NCBI GenBank assembly: GCA_027579435.1
Contig: JANBPK010000806.1
Location: forward strand, 496,001-560,000
DNA: 64,000 nucleotides
Source: Candolleomyces eurysporus
Taxonomy: Eukaryota > Basidiomycota > Agaricomycetes > Agaricales > Psathyrellaceae
Direction: 5' to 3'
In this document: piece by piece, positions 35,172-47,233 of the stretch
How the letters are laid out: each line of letters starts with the position of its first letter
How positions within the stretch are numbered: position 1 is the stretch's first letter
Notes under the pieces: model-generated
Database searches by the model: none
What the model was told of the DNA's origin: nothing
Seen by the model: the letters and a program-made list of their open reading frames with translations, nothing else
Program-made: the position numbers and the translations under genes

Positions 35172-37872
35172 TTATTCATCGTCCCCTTCCTCCTCCGAAT
35201 CAGATGCCATATCTATTGTAGGCATTTCTTCGTCCTGATCTTCAGCGTCAGAGTTTGACTGAGGAATTAGGAAGCTGCTGCTTGATGCCACAGCGTTATT
35301 ACCAGGCTTGCTGGAATTAATTTTCTGCTTCTCCGACAACGGAACCGCTGCTTGTGTAACCGCTGGGATGACATTTTGCTTTTGCTGCTGCTCATTTTGC
35401 CAAATATTGGGTGCTGCATTTTGTACAGGCGGCTGTGGTCGCGGCGGTTGAGGCACAGCAGGCCGGTTGGAAAGAAATGGGAGGCGGAATGCCTCTCCGC
35501 CATTTTTCTGCACCTGGGAAACAGAAACGGGAGGAACGGCGTCCTCCATTATCGTATCTTGCTCTCGCGAGTTTGGTACCGGAAGGTTTTCATCTCCGAA
35601 TTCGAGGCGGAGTTGCTTCCGCGCAACCGCCTCTTCTTCGGACTCTTCGACCCGGAAAAGCGTCAGGGATTGGCTTAAGGGGATTGGTCTGACGATGGGA
35701 GGAAGGCGGGGGTGGATGAGGAGGTCAAAGGCAGATTGCAGCTGCGGTAAGGAGAGGGACGTGAGTAAAGTCCCAATGGTAATGAACCTACAAACGTACC
35801 TCTGTATCCCCTGTCTTGAGGCTCTCCTTAAAGAGTAACGGAAGCGCTCTATGCAAGCTAATGGTCGAAGTAGAAGCCATTCCAGTGCAGATCGCAAGTA
35901 CGGTTTGTTGAACTTGGCAGAATACTTGAGGATCTGGTGACAAAACTGAGGGTGATAGTTGCGAAAGAGAAAGTTGAATGGAGAGCAGTATGCGGGATGC
36001 TAGGGACGATTGGGTGCTCGAAAGGTTAGGGTTCTGAAGGCAATGCTTGACAACTGTCTCGAGAAGTCAGCACAAATATGCGGACATAGAACCTCACGTT
36101 GTAACTCACCTTGCAACGCGGAAATTAGGACTTTCGCATCCACCTCCGTTGGGCATATCACATCGCGAGATACTTTGAAAACCTCGTCGCCAGTGTAATT
36201 TTTCGCCTTCTTTTTCCCTTTGTTACTCTTGCTGTCCTCTGGTGAAGCGTCCACGGCGTTTGAAGACGACAGGACAATGGTAAGCGATGGTAAAACTGCT
36301 CTCATGATGCGGTTTGGCAGAATAGCAGAGTCGATGAAACGAGAGGCCTGCATAAGTTGTTGCAAAGTCTCAAGTACCGATGCTCGTAGTTCTCTGGAAA
36401 GGAGTTGAAGGCAAAGTCGCGAAGAGAAGGGTGTCAGGAACTACTCACTGTGTCAGAGACTGTTCCAGGCGATGAGTCAGAACAGTGTACAGTTGGGACA
36501 AAGCAGATTCGAGGCAGTGAGGAATGCTGAGGTCGGGTGAGTAAAATGCCATAGATTGAATCGATGCACCCACTTCTCCGCTAACGTTGTAATTATTTCA
36601 CAGCCATACTTCCAGAGGGATGGTACAACGGATATCTCCATTGCACGGGTGGCAGGGTCAACAAATCCCTCAACCTGGGATGTGGTTTTAGACGATACAG
36701 ACTAGATTTCAGCAGAAAAAATGACACACCTGGCCATCAGGTGAAGCGCCAACTAACGCGATTGCGTATTTTATCAACAAACCGGAAGGAACTTGCACGG
36801 GACGCGTCGTTACTGTGCTGTCAGAAAGTCATTTCAAATGACACCCATCGACAAGCAGCAGAGTACGTACCACAAGAGGTTCCTGATAATGGTGGAGCAA
36901 CATCTTATACGGTCTACGTTCAGAGGAACGCTAGTTGACGGGTCATTTTGTTCTTGCAGAGGAGCTGGACCTTTTGCTAGCTGCAAATTTAGCTTATACT
37001 CAGTACGTAGAATCGCAAACATCTCACTGTCACTGGGAAATGTGGTGCGAACCGCAAAAAACGCATCCCATCCAAACACAAGGGTATCATCGAGTGCTTT
37101 TCTCCATAGATTGGCTGCTCCGACCTTTCCACCAGTGAGATGCAGTATAGAATACAGCTGAGCAGCGCTTTCCAGCAAGGGGGCGGGAGTTGAACGCGGG
37201 TGACTGCCGTTGAGGAACCCGAGAGCGAGACCAGAAAGGTTCGCAAAGGTTGCTCGATGTGCGCTCGGATAAATAGGAATCAAACGCGAGAGTGAATTCA
37301 AGCAGATTGCCTAGGTTTCGTAAGCCGACGAACGCGTGAACGAGGCATGAGAATGGCATACCTTGAGCTCAATGTCTTCGTTCGAAGCCGCAATATTCGA
37401 AAGGGCAGTGGTGAACTTGGGAACGTGAGGAAGCGATACTTGTCGCTGAAATTCCGACATTTCCAGGGCAGCAGTGAAGACCGTAATGAGGAGCCTGATT
37501 GCGGCTTTTAGGATTGGAGATGGTTCTGCCCTCTTAACATTGTGTAAGTTGGAAAGAGGATGCCGACATGGAGTAAACACGGACTGAGAGCATTGGAACA
37601 ACAATGGGCAGCCAGGAAGCAGCCGAGTCAACCATGAATGATTTTGAAAGCAAGGCTGACTTATGGGCAATGCACAAGCCTGCCCAGCGTGCGCCAGGAT
37701 CCTTGGAGTGCAGGAGAGAGATTATTCTTGCAGACCATTTTGCGAGATGGGGGCTGGGAGACAATGAATCTTTGTTGAGTGTGCTGAGGACGTATGGAAG
37801 GTGAAGAACAGAAGAGGAGTCCGAGGCCAGCTGGAGGTTGAGCAAAGACTTGAGCTGAAAGCCTGTCTCCAT
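35172..37872 (-). CDS. RIX1: Pre-rRNA processing protein Rix1 (PELP1-like)
   Basis: Scaffold of the Rix1-Ipi1-Ipi3 complex that acts on pre-60S particles for ITS2 processing and nuclear export. Start chosen at 37870-37872 (METGFQLKSLLNLQLASDS); an upstream ATG at 37986 would overlap the start of SEC10. The N-terminal Rix1 domain shows LHLPYVLSTLNKDSLSPSP, LAKWSARIISLLHSKDPGAR and WAGLCIAHKSALLSKSFM. Helical repeats follow (PSPILKAAIRLLITVFTAA and LNSLSRLIPIYPSAHRATF). The C-terminal tail is Pro-rich and ends in an acidic stretch DMASDSEEEGDDE. Multiple short introns between 35900 and 37560; not all edges resolved. Confidence 0.85.
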
Positions 37873-37984
37873 CGTTTGGCTTGAGCTGAAGAAACTCGAA
37901 TTGATAGAAAAAGGGATCACTGTTGCCATCATCCCATCACAGAGCTCAGCGTCACCGTCGGCCTGACGCCCTGATAGATCCTCC

Positions 37985-40900
37985 ATGTCCTCCCAGAAAC
38001 CTGCTGCTTATGATGACCCAGACATCGCAGAGCATCTACAGCTCTCCGCCTTCAAGGTAACTTTCACCGCTCATCAGGTTCTTTCATCTACCTCACTCGA
38101 CGCACAGGGCAAATTCGATGTGACAGAGTTCGTGGGCTCCGTCTCAGAACGGCTTATTGCCAAATCCAAGGCAGACCCAGGGCGTACGTCGGCCAGCACT
38201 CTACGTCGTGACACAGTTGCTCAGCCCTTGGATAGCATTCGATCCGAAGCCATTCATCCGTACGTTCGAAACCGCGGTCGACAAGTTGATCGCCATCCGC
38301 AAGGATGTGCAAACCAAAACCGAACAGATGGAGAAGAGTGTCCGTGTCGCAGAGCGAGAATATTCCAAGAAAATGGCTGCCCTTTCCAAGGAATTTGAAG
38401 TAATCTCTCTCATTCCCCGCCGCCGTCCCGTTCTCAACAGGAATTTAGGCCGTCTCGAACTCTTTCTCGGGAATGGAGAGCCGGATGAATGTCGTGAGCA
38501 GCACAGCCGTGCGCATAGGTAAGCGGTGATCTTTGTCTGCTCTCGAGACGCTAACTGAGCTCGTTCATAGGTGATCAACTAGAAACTGTCCATATTGAAC
38601 GGCAGAGAGCTCAAGCAGCCTACGATCTCATTGACTTCTACAACCAGTTCTCGAAAGGCGACACTTCACGGCTGGACACACTTCGAAAGGAAGGTCGTGC
38701 TGGACGACGACAAGTTGCTGTTATTCTTAGACGATTAACTACTGTCGCGAAGGAGGTGGACCTACCTAATTCTGACAAAGTGCGATCTTACTCTTCCTCC
38801 CCTTCCAGAGGTAGCCCCGATTAAGACTCCTGTTTAGACGAGAGAAAATATCGACAAGTACTGCGAGAAATTCGAGAAGGAAATGCTCAGCCTTTTCGAC
38901 CGATGCTACCGGAAGGGAGACCCTAAAATGATGCATGTTCGTGCCCTTTCGCACCACTCCATCTTCGATTGGCTGACTTTATCTCTCAGCATTGCGCTCA
39001 AACGTTGCTAGAGTTTAATGGTGGTTCTTCATGCGTTCAAGTGTATGTGAACCAACATGACTTCTTCATCAGCAATGTACGGGAGGGTAGAGCCGCCGAA
39101 GATGTCTCATTGTAAGTGCTATCGCTGAATGACCTCGGATCCCTGAATTTGAGCACTTCAATTAGGTGGAAATTGTTGGGGGATCCCCATGCAAGTCCGC
39201 CAAAGACAGAGCTGGGCCTTGTTGATCTTTTCTCTGAAATCCGGACAACAGTGGATACGGAAACTCAAATAGTAAAAGCTGTATTCCCAAATCCTCCAGT
39301 TGTGATGCAAGTCTTCCTGCAACGTGTCTTCGCACAATCAGTGAGCCCATTTTGACTCTTGGGTGATCGAGTAACTCAGATTGCACGTCAGATACAACAA
39401 TACATGGAGCAACTCCTACACCGAGGTGCTGAAGTTTCGGATCTGGGTTACCTTCGAATGCTCCAACTCGTCCACATTCAAGCCTCTCTGCTTGTCGAAG
39501 ATCTCAAAGCAAACGAACTGCCTGCATCCGCCTCACGCACCCCATACGAAGCGGCGGAGTTCAGAAGGTCCCTGACTGGGTCTGCTCCAGTCACCATGTC
39601 CACTCCTGCGGCTATCAGCACAATGCTCGAGACGGCCATGGAAGAACTATTTGTTCCTTATACCGAGGGTCAACGATACTTAGAACGAGAGAGCAGAAGT
39701 CTTACCGCCTTGTATCAATCGCTCCTGGCAAATTTCGCAAGATATCATGTGTGTGGACATCTCACGCATGACCAACTGACCAACAGTTTGACGTCTCTCT
39801 CTTATTCTAGAAATCGCAACGAGGAAAATCATCAACTATGTTCGACCGCATGGTCACTGGTGCCACGTCTGGTTCCTCTGCACAAGCCGCGACCGCCGCT
39901 TTGACGAGGTTTGGTTTGCTCAACGCGGACAGAAATGTCGAGAAACCGACGGAAGAGCCTGTCAGAGAAGAAGATGGTGTTTTGAGCGTCGATATCGCGG
40001 AGCTTGTCATGAAATGGCACGCAGAAGCCATTGGTCGCTGCGTAGAGCTGAGCCCCGCAAACGACGTGTAAGTGACGTGAATTATCGTTTTTTCTGGTTT
40101 CTAACCAACTATTCCTCGCAGTCCGAAAAGCACATTTGCTTTACTTCGAGTGCTATCAGATACACTTGGTCCCGGCTACGTGGAGCTTGCGTTGGAAACG
40201 TGTGTCTACCGCGTTTCTTGGTCGTCCATGTTTTGCTAACCTTTTAACCCCAGTGTGCAAACACGACTGGAGGCCGCCGATTCAAAGAGCGAACCAAATT
40301 TGCCTACGCTGGCTGTTATCAAGACCGTTGCCCTAATTTGCCACCTCTGGCAACAGTACATCAACGTGGCCCTGCTTCCCCTGGCCAGCTCGTCTGTGAC
40401 TGTTCGGAGAGAAATGGTCCACTTCAACACGCAAACTCTTAATCGCATCGAGACTACCACAAATGGTGTCTTGCAAAAGCTAACAGACGGTAAGGGTCTA
40501 GCATACACCACTCTCAACCGCATTGTCATTCCTTTTGTTAGCAACCGTCGGGTGGCTATCGTTACAGTTGGCGAAGCAGAAGAAAAACGACTTCAAGCCT
40601 CGCAATGACGACATGTCTTTCGCAAGAGTCAACACGGAGCCCTGCGTTGCTTGTTGTGATATGCTCGAAAAGGTTCGAGACGCCGCGAAAGAGAACCTCA
40701 GCGGCAAGAACCTCGAGGTGTTCTTGACAGAGATTGGTGTGGCATTCCATAGGTACGATCATGGTCGCGAGAACCAGCACGGTGTTCTGACGTGTGCTTT
40801 AGTCTGCTTCTGGAGCATTTGCGAAAATTCCCAGTGAGCGCGACTGGAGGCTTGATGCTTGCAAAGTGGGTAACCAGTAGCTTGGATTCGGATGAGGTTC

Positions 40901-41343
40901 TCATTACTTTCAACAGGGACATCAAGTCGTATCAAGATGTGATCTCAACTTTCGGTATCCCAGCTCTACAGGAAAGATTCGAATTCATCAGGCAACTGAG
41001 TCAGATATTCTTGATCCAACCTGAAGTTCTCAAGTCATTCATCACCGAGAACTACTTGGGTCGGATTGAATCGTCTCTTCTGAAGCCTTACATCGCGCTT
41101 CGCAGCGACTGGGGTCAATTCGAGAAGGGATTTAATGATTCCGAGGCCACACACGAAGGCGGAGCACCTGGTACAGCGCTGAAGGATAGGTTTGGTCGTT
41201 TGAGTGTGATGATGAAGGAACTCGAAACCTTGAAAGTAGAGGGTCTCTCGATGAACATGCCCTCTATACCTTCTGGCTTCGCAGGAAACTTCACCATGCC
41301 TTCTATGCCGTCACGGCCATTTGGGAACTCATCGGGGTCATAG
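37985..41343 (+). CDS. SEC10: Exocyst subunit Sec10
   Basis: Tethers secretory vesicles to the plasma membrane. Start MSSQKPAAYDDPDIAEHLQL; a first intron precedes GKFDVTEFVGSVSERLIAK. The frame then joins FDPKPFIRTFETAVDKL, VRVAEREYSKKMAALSKEF and RIGDQLETVHIERQRAQAAY, the coiled-coil N-terminal pattern of Sec10. The helical-bundle body includes DKYCEKFEKEMLSLFDRCYR, QQYMEQLLHRGAEVSDLGYL and ADAGNV-type linkers. The C-terminus is a low-complexity tail FTMPSMPSRPFGNSSGS, with stop at 41341-41343. About a dozen introns. Divergent from RIX1, 112 bp between chosen starts. Confidence 0.88.
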
Positions 41344-41403
41344 TAGGGCATATTAATTGGTACGGGAATGTTCCCTGCACCTTGTACTATATTATTCGAT
41401 CGA

Positions 41404-42547
41404 TTACTCTCCCTTGAACAGGGGTTTCCGTTTCTCTTTAAAGGCGGAGAGTGCTTCAAGTCGATCCTGAGTCTTCAGAAGGGTCTCGTACGTTGCCCTT
41501 TCGAAATCGAGGCCTTCACGCACGTCAATAAAAAAAAGGTGGACGCGATACTATTAGTTGCGCTTACCTGTTTCCAGTGCCAGATCTTCGGAACGAGAAA
41601 TTGCTTGTTTCGCGGCTCTTAATGCCAGGGGAGCTATTAAAATGAACTGTTAGCCGCGGTTTCGGACCAACAAATGAGGCTACAGTGTTACCATTTCTCG
41701 TCATTGTTTCTGCTAACGTCAACGCACGGTCGTACCCAGTGGTGTCTGGTTCAGAAATATAATTGACAAGCCCCCAGTCCAAAGCTTGAGTGGCTGTCAG
41801 TGGCCGCGCTGTGAAAATCAGGTCCTTTGCCCGCGAAGGGCCAATAATTCTTGTAACTCTTTGTGTGCCTCCGGCACCTGGTATGATCCCCAGCCCAGTC
41901 TCCGGCAATCCAATCTTCGTCACATTGTGGCCTTGTGTTGCAGCATGTTCAATGAATATCCTGAAGCAATATCCAAACGTGACCCTTACCGGCTACTCGA
42001 AGATCACAAGCAAGGCTCATTTCGAGGCCACCTCCGAGAGCAGGTCCGTCAATCGCGGCAATGGTAGGCATAGGGAGGGCCTCGAGCTTGCCCAGAGCAT
42101 CCCTAAGATCCGTAAGAAACTTGGTGACCTGCACTTGGCTCATGGAACGACGTTCGATCAAGTCAGCCCCTGCACAGAAGGACCCGACGGTCGTTGAATG
42201 TAAGATCAAGACCCGGACGCTGTAGCATGGAATTAGACAGGGATTGAATCCGCAGCTGGAAGGAAATGGCGAACCTCTTGTCATACAGAACAGTCTCTAA
42301 ACATTCGCGGAATTGCTAGGACACGTGTGAGGCAGCGGCGCAGCGGAGAAACCGGGAGGCTTACCTGCAGGAGTGCCACAGAAATGGCATTCTTGCTCTG
42401 GGGCCGGTTGAGCGCTAGACCCCACACTCCTGGATGGGATTCAATTGGTTTGAGGAGAGCTTGTTTCTCTGCTGCCTGAACTTGAATAAATCTGCGCGAG
42501 AGTACCTTTACATTGCTCCGTGCAAAACGAAACGAGTGAAGAAACAT
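41404..42547 (-). CDS. Enoyl-CoA hydratase/isomerase, AUH-like, probably mitochondrial
   Basis: Crotonase-fold hydratase, most like 3-methylglutaconyl-CoA hydratase (AUH) of leucine breakdown. The start at 42545-42547 gives MFLHSFRFARSNVKVLSRRF, an Arg-rich mitochondrial-type leader. Core motifs: LNRPQSKNAIS; the oxyanion-hole segment GSFCAGADLIERR; AAIDGPALGGGLEMSLACDL; and the catalytic-Glu segment LPETGLGIIPGAGGTQRV. The C-terminal DRLEALSAFKEKRKPLFKGE is close to the AUH ending. Introns near 42320, 42260, 41950 and 41560. Stop at 41404-41406. Generic enoyl-CoA hydratase is the alternative. Confidence 0.85.
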
Positions 42548-42822
42548 GGTGGTTGAAACAGAGGCCGGAGCAAACACGCACCAACGGGTTACCACGCGCT
42601 TCGGAACGCGTCGAACACGATGTTCTGCCTCGCGCAGCCAAATGTCTGGCCATCATCATGGCCCTTCAATCGCCCGTATCCAAATTTTATGGGGTTGAAC
42701 GATATCGTTCGCTACTATAAAAAGAGACCTGAATACTAACAAGCGTTATGATGCGCTTGGCATTTTTCTGCACCTATACTTTGACATGTCCAGCGGTTAC
42801 AGGTATGTTTAACTTTCTTCAG

Positions 42823-44583
42823 AGACGCGTTCGGAGGGCTCAACTTCCACTCAATGCTGCTCTGGTAGAATATATCGACATAACGGATGGTACCACGTGT
42901 ACTTCAACCATTGCAATAGTCATCCAGACGGTAATACCAATTCGTCGTTACACGTGTCAGAAATATCTTTTTTACTGACTTCCGGTTTCAGGGCTAGGAC
43001 AATGGGCCATTGCCGAGATTCCAAAACAACCTCAGCTCTACCAAGTCTGGTTGTCCAATCTGCGGCTAAAGCTTGACCGGAATCTGGAAAAGCTCAAAGA
43101 ACTCTACAAAGAACCTCGCGACACCTATGGCGACCGCACCTTCCGGTTTTACATCACTCGGTTCCAGCCAACAAAGTCAACGCGTATCCAATGGGTGTGG
43201 GAGTTGGATTGTGACCGAGAAATTCTGCATGGTAAGAACACGGAGCGCTTTACCCCGGAGGTTTGCTGATTGGCCCGTTTCATAGTTGACTGTCGACCAT
43301 TTTTCCGACTGGCTAACGTCCCTAGAGGCAGTTTGTTCCTTTCATCGATCAGCGTGGACAATTATGGCCACCGCGCATGCTCGGAGAACTTGCCTCCGGA
43401 GTATCGTTACGAATGGAAAGTCGAGTTGACTCCCCCATGCGCCCTTTCCGTGGAGAAATATCATCAACTGGTCCCCAAGACCAACGTTATGTCTGCACGG
43501 AGTCTCTTGGGACTACCGCACAGAATGGGGAACTGCGAAGAAGTTCGTAACTCCCTTTACCAAGTTCTGATTGGTAGTGCCATGCGAACTTGGACCCTTG
43601 CTCACGACATTCCTCTGTTGGAACAAGTCCCTACACCGGCAGATATATCTGACCAGCTCATAGAATTTGGGCGAGCAATGTTGCACATTGCCTTGCAACC
43701 TATGATATTCTGCAAATACGAGTACCACTTGCGACAACCAGTGACATGCTCGCAAGACCGCTTTCAATGGTTACATCCTGAAGTCTGTGTGCAATTCCAG
43801 ACGCACCTAGAAGATGACGATACGCTTAAAGCCGGTATTGCATCTCTCATCTCAAAAATAGGCGGCAGCTCTGGACCTGAACCCAGGCAACGGACATTCG
43901 CCATTTCCTTCTCCTTCACCCACCTTAGCATTGCTAAGATCAACGTCCACCCAGACGGATCAGTCGAAGTTCGCCATACGCCTGCCCTTCCTTTCCTCCC
44001 TTCATTCTTTTCCACCACTCCATCGACGCCCGGTATCTCAGCTCTCATTGGCCTTTCGATGGCTTTGGACAATTCACATATGCTTCCGAGTCCATCAAAT
44101 TCCACGCTCATCGGCGGCCCTCCCCTTCCTGTCGAAATTTGGCATCGGATAGCATCCAACCTATCATCGTGTTCAGACCTCAAGGCTCTAGCAGTTCTCT
44201 CACCGCAATCGAGATCTGCGGCTCAATATGTGTTACGCTATCCGCATATCGCTGGACATCGCCTCCTCAAACCTCTCTCTGAGGCAGTCGACTCTTGTTG
44301 GGTGTCTCCTCGGTGGTGCAGGACTTTACAAGAGGATTACCATCCTCAAGACGGGTTGCAGGAACTCTACTCGCATGCGTTCCTCGCTTCTCAGGATGAT
44401 CAATTTGGATTGTCGATTCAGGTGGCTCCTGGAGACCCGCCTCTGCGACCTCTATCTCGTAGCTGGTCCGAGAGAAGCTCAAGTGTTGCAGGGCTCACGA
44501 AGGAGGGTCAGTTCGATCTGATTCCTGTTGACGGCATCCACACATTGGGTTGGTCGGTAAAATATGGCATTTCTCAAATCTGA
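42823..44583 (+). CDS. F-box-like fungal protein with unusual 3' end (5' end unresolved)
   Basis: First supported exon starts after an AG at 42822 and reads into GWYHVYFNHCNSHPDG; an intron (42932-42991) joins it to LGQWAIAEIPKQPQLYQVW; another intron (about 43232-43285) joins GDREILH-like sequence to VDCRPFFRLANVP. A long exon then carries a domain of unknown function and ends with PPLPVEIWHRIASNLSSCSD followed by LKALAVLSPQSRSAAQYVL, an F-box-like segment. An upstream ATG at 42658 or nearby with a TACTAAC branch site at 42734 may provide the true start, but I could not settle it. From about 44279 the coding sequence lies inside a duplicated block that is non-coding at its other copy, so the last ~100 residues may be a late addition. 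Confidence 0.55.
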
Positions 44584-45041
44584 AGCGTGCGGCTCCACAA
44601 ATACACCGAAATTTCGGGATATCATACAGCTGACTTAATAATAACTCCACCTTGCTCTCTACCACGTTTTGCTCGAATACGCTCAATGAAAGACAATTAC
44701 CTGGGGTCGCCTTCCCGTATTGGTGATAAAGATTGCCCGCTCAAAACGGATTACTTCTTTTGGTACCGAGGCGCTCACAACTTGATCACAACATGATCAT
44801 CCTCTAAGCGAGCTGACTGAAGTCCTCCCATTGGAAGAAATCAGTTTGCCAGGGTGCAACACGCTCCAGTGAATATTGTTGCCCCTCTAGGCAAACTCTT
44901 GTCATCAGACGTCGAACATGGTGTTCATATTCCCTTGGTCGACTCCGGCGGTCCTCCCTCCGAACGCGCTTGCACGGCGCCCACCTTATCGTCATGGATC
45001 GTGAACAGTCAGAATGCTTGATGATGACCGATAGGTTCAGG

Positions 45042-45048
45042 TATAAAA
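45042..45048 (+). promoter_or_regulatory. TATA box, isochorismatase copy A
   Basis: TATAAAA 121 bp upstream of the ATG at 45163, followed by CTCGAGGAGC. The same element stands at 48066-48072 before copy B. Confidence 0.7.
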
Positions 45049-45162
45049 GCTCGAGGAGCTTGACCCAATTCTTCAGTCAGTCTCCAGTGACTAGAGATCC
45101 CACTCCTCCTCAGCTCAACGAAACGACTCTAACGACATCCTCTTGTTCATCTACTGCTCACT

Positions 45163-46069
45163 ATGCTCGCATTCCGCCTCCTTACCTCTGTTCTCGTGCT
45201 GGCCGTCTCGGTCCTCGCGAGTGGAACGCCTAGGATCGACAAGAACAAAGCAGCTTTGCTCGTTGTCGATCACCAGGTCGGACTCTTCCACATGGTGAAG
45301 GACATCAACCCTAGCGAATACGTGAACAACATCGTTGCACACGCTGCTCTGGGACCTCTCTTCAGCCTCCCCACTGTGCTGACCACCAGTGCTGAGACCG
45401 GTAAGTCTTGGATCTACTTCGATCTGTCGAATTTATGATTGATCTTTTTCCGCCGAACGTGTCCAGGGCCTAACGGTCCCTTGCCCAAGGAAATCCTCCA
45501 GCTCCACCCGAACTCGACCATCGTCAGGCGCAACGGTGAGGTCAACGCATGGCACAGCGAGGAATTCCGTGCTGCAGTTCGTGCGACCGGAAGGACTCAG
45601 TTCATCTTGGCTGGAATCACCACCGATGTGAGTACCATGTACATTTCGACGCGCCTGCCTGTATAACTCAACATCTGCTCCTAGGTCTGTACCACGTTCT
45701 TGGCTCTCTCCTTGGTCGAAGAAGGATTCGAGGTCTTCGCCAACGCTGATGCCTCGGGCACCTTCAACAAGGCCATCGCAGACGATGCGAACGACCGTAT
45801 GCGCGGCGCTGGTGTCCAGGTCCTCTCTTTCTTCGCGGTCATTTGTGAATTGATGGGTGACTGGCGCAGCACTCCCGGCGCTGCTCAAGTTCTGCCTTTC
45901 CTTGACAGGTACGTCACTCTGCCGTTAAATATTTTCGCTTCCTAACAGAATCTGACGGTTGACTTTGTTATTGAATAGGTTCCTGCCTTCTTACGGCTAC
46001 CTTGCTCGTGCACACGCTGCTGCCACGAACAACGGTACGATCCTCCCCGGAGAGGCTGGCCTGAACTAG
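45163..46069 (+). CDS. Secreted YcaC-like isochorismatase-family hydrolase, copy A
   Basis: Exons 45163-45400, 45467-45627, 45685-45908 and 45979-46069 total 714 nt (237 residues). Signal peptide MLAFRLLTSVLVLAVSVLASG. The fold begins KAALLVVDHQVGLF (catalytic Asp), then NGEVNAWHSEEFRAAVRATG and the nucleophile region ITTDVCTTFLALSLVEEGF (Cys), followed by DASGTFNKAIADDANDRM and LSFFAVICELMGDW, the order seen in bacterial YcaC. The substrate is unknown; secretion is unusual for this mostly cytosolic family and points to an extracellular amide or ester (inference). The C-terminus is EAGLN. Paralogue of the gene at 48184. Confidence 0.88.
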
Positions 46070-46530
46070 GGTTCCACCGACATGGTGTAGCCAAGAGCCA
46101 GGGCCCGAGAAGATGACATAGAGACCAACCATGCACGTCAAGATCCTCAGCGACCGCACCGATATGTTGTTTTCCCAAATAGAAAAATAATTCTTACTCC
46201 ACATTTCATCCCTTCACCGCCTTTCCCTTTTTTCTTCGATTTGTGCTTAGACCAATGTACACTTTCTCTTCTAATCCAAGTCGTTGTCCGTCCGTATCGA
46301 ATTATGAGATTCACACACACACCCACGGTAACTGCCAAGCCCAGTAAGCAGATGTCACCACGATCTAGGCTGTTATCCAGGTAAGGATAGTACAATGAAC
46401 GAATAGTACCAATAGATGATGTACAACATCGCAGTCAGCACAGGCAGTAGGTACAAACTTAACAACAGAAAACGTGTGCCAAGGACGACAGCATTTGTAA
46501 GCGCAAGGTAAGCAAGAAAGAAGAAAAATA

Positions 46531-47011
46531 ATCAAAAGTCGAAGGTAACTGGGCGCCGCGTGGCCCTGGCTCCCTGCGCGAGCCTTGATCCTAGTTTTTC
46601 CACGTCGTGTTGGATTTGAGTACGTATCAGGTCGGCAAAGGAAAAGACGAAGAAGTTCTCCGGCCTTCTTCGTCTTTTCATTAATCATAATCGTTTTTGT
46701 GTCTACGTGCGTAGTCTTCGAATCGATATTGAAGCTATTTACCACCGAGTTTGCGGATCCGGCTGTAATCAATGTTTTCTGTCAGGAGAATTCTATCCAA
46801 GGTTTTTACCCGGCGTGAGGGAGCTACGAAAGTCAGACCAGTTGCAAATTCACGAGAATCAAGGCCAAGTCGAATCTTGTGCACCATCACTGCCCATGCA
46901 AGCCGCAAAGGAACTTGCATGTAGTTCCAGCGATTTCGAATGATGTCCGAACAGGTGCAGTAGGGACGATTGGTATGCCGGTATCCGTACACCAAAGCGT
47001 CGGGCCTGTGT
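46531..47011. other. Unique spacer between the duplicated blocks
   Basis: About 480 bp with no counterpart at the other block edges. Holds the 15-bp inverted repeat. No gene seen. Confidence 0.55.
46641..46679. repeat. Perfect 15-bp inverted repeat (hairpin)
   Basis: Arms GAAAAGACGAAGAAG (46641-46655) and its reverse complement (46665-46679) with a 9-nt loop, inside the ~480-bp spacer between the two duplicated blocks. No coding role seen. It could form a stable RNA or cruciform structure. Confidence 0.75.
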
Positions 47012-47233
47012 ATCTGAGGCAGTCGATTCTTGTTGGGTGTCTCCTAGGTGGTGCAGGACTTTACAAGAATGATGACCATCCTCAAGACGAGCTGCAGGAA
47101 CTATATTCGCATGCGTTTTCCGGTTCCCAAGATGATCACTTTAGATTGTCGGTTCAGGTGGCTCCTGGAGACTTCTATTTCGTAACTGGTCCAAGAGAAG
47201 CTCAAGCGTTGCAGAGCTCGCGAAGGAGGGTCA

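Larger units (their letters stand above)
44279..46530. repeat. Tandem duplication, left copy
   Basis: About 2.25 kb starting at TCTGAGGCAGTCGA and ending near 46530 is repeated at 47012-49540. It covers the 3' end of the F-box-like gene, the promoter (TATAAAA), the isochorismatase gene and its 3' flank. Similarity is visible along the whole length, with scattered substitutions and small indels; coding exons are closest. Confidence 0.85.
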
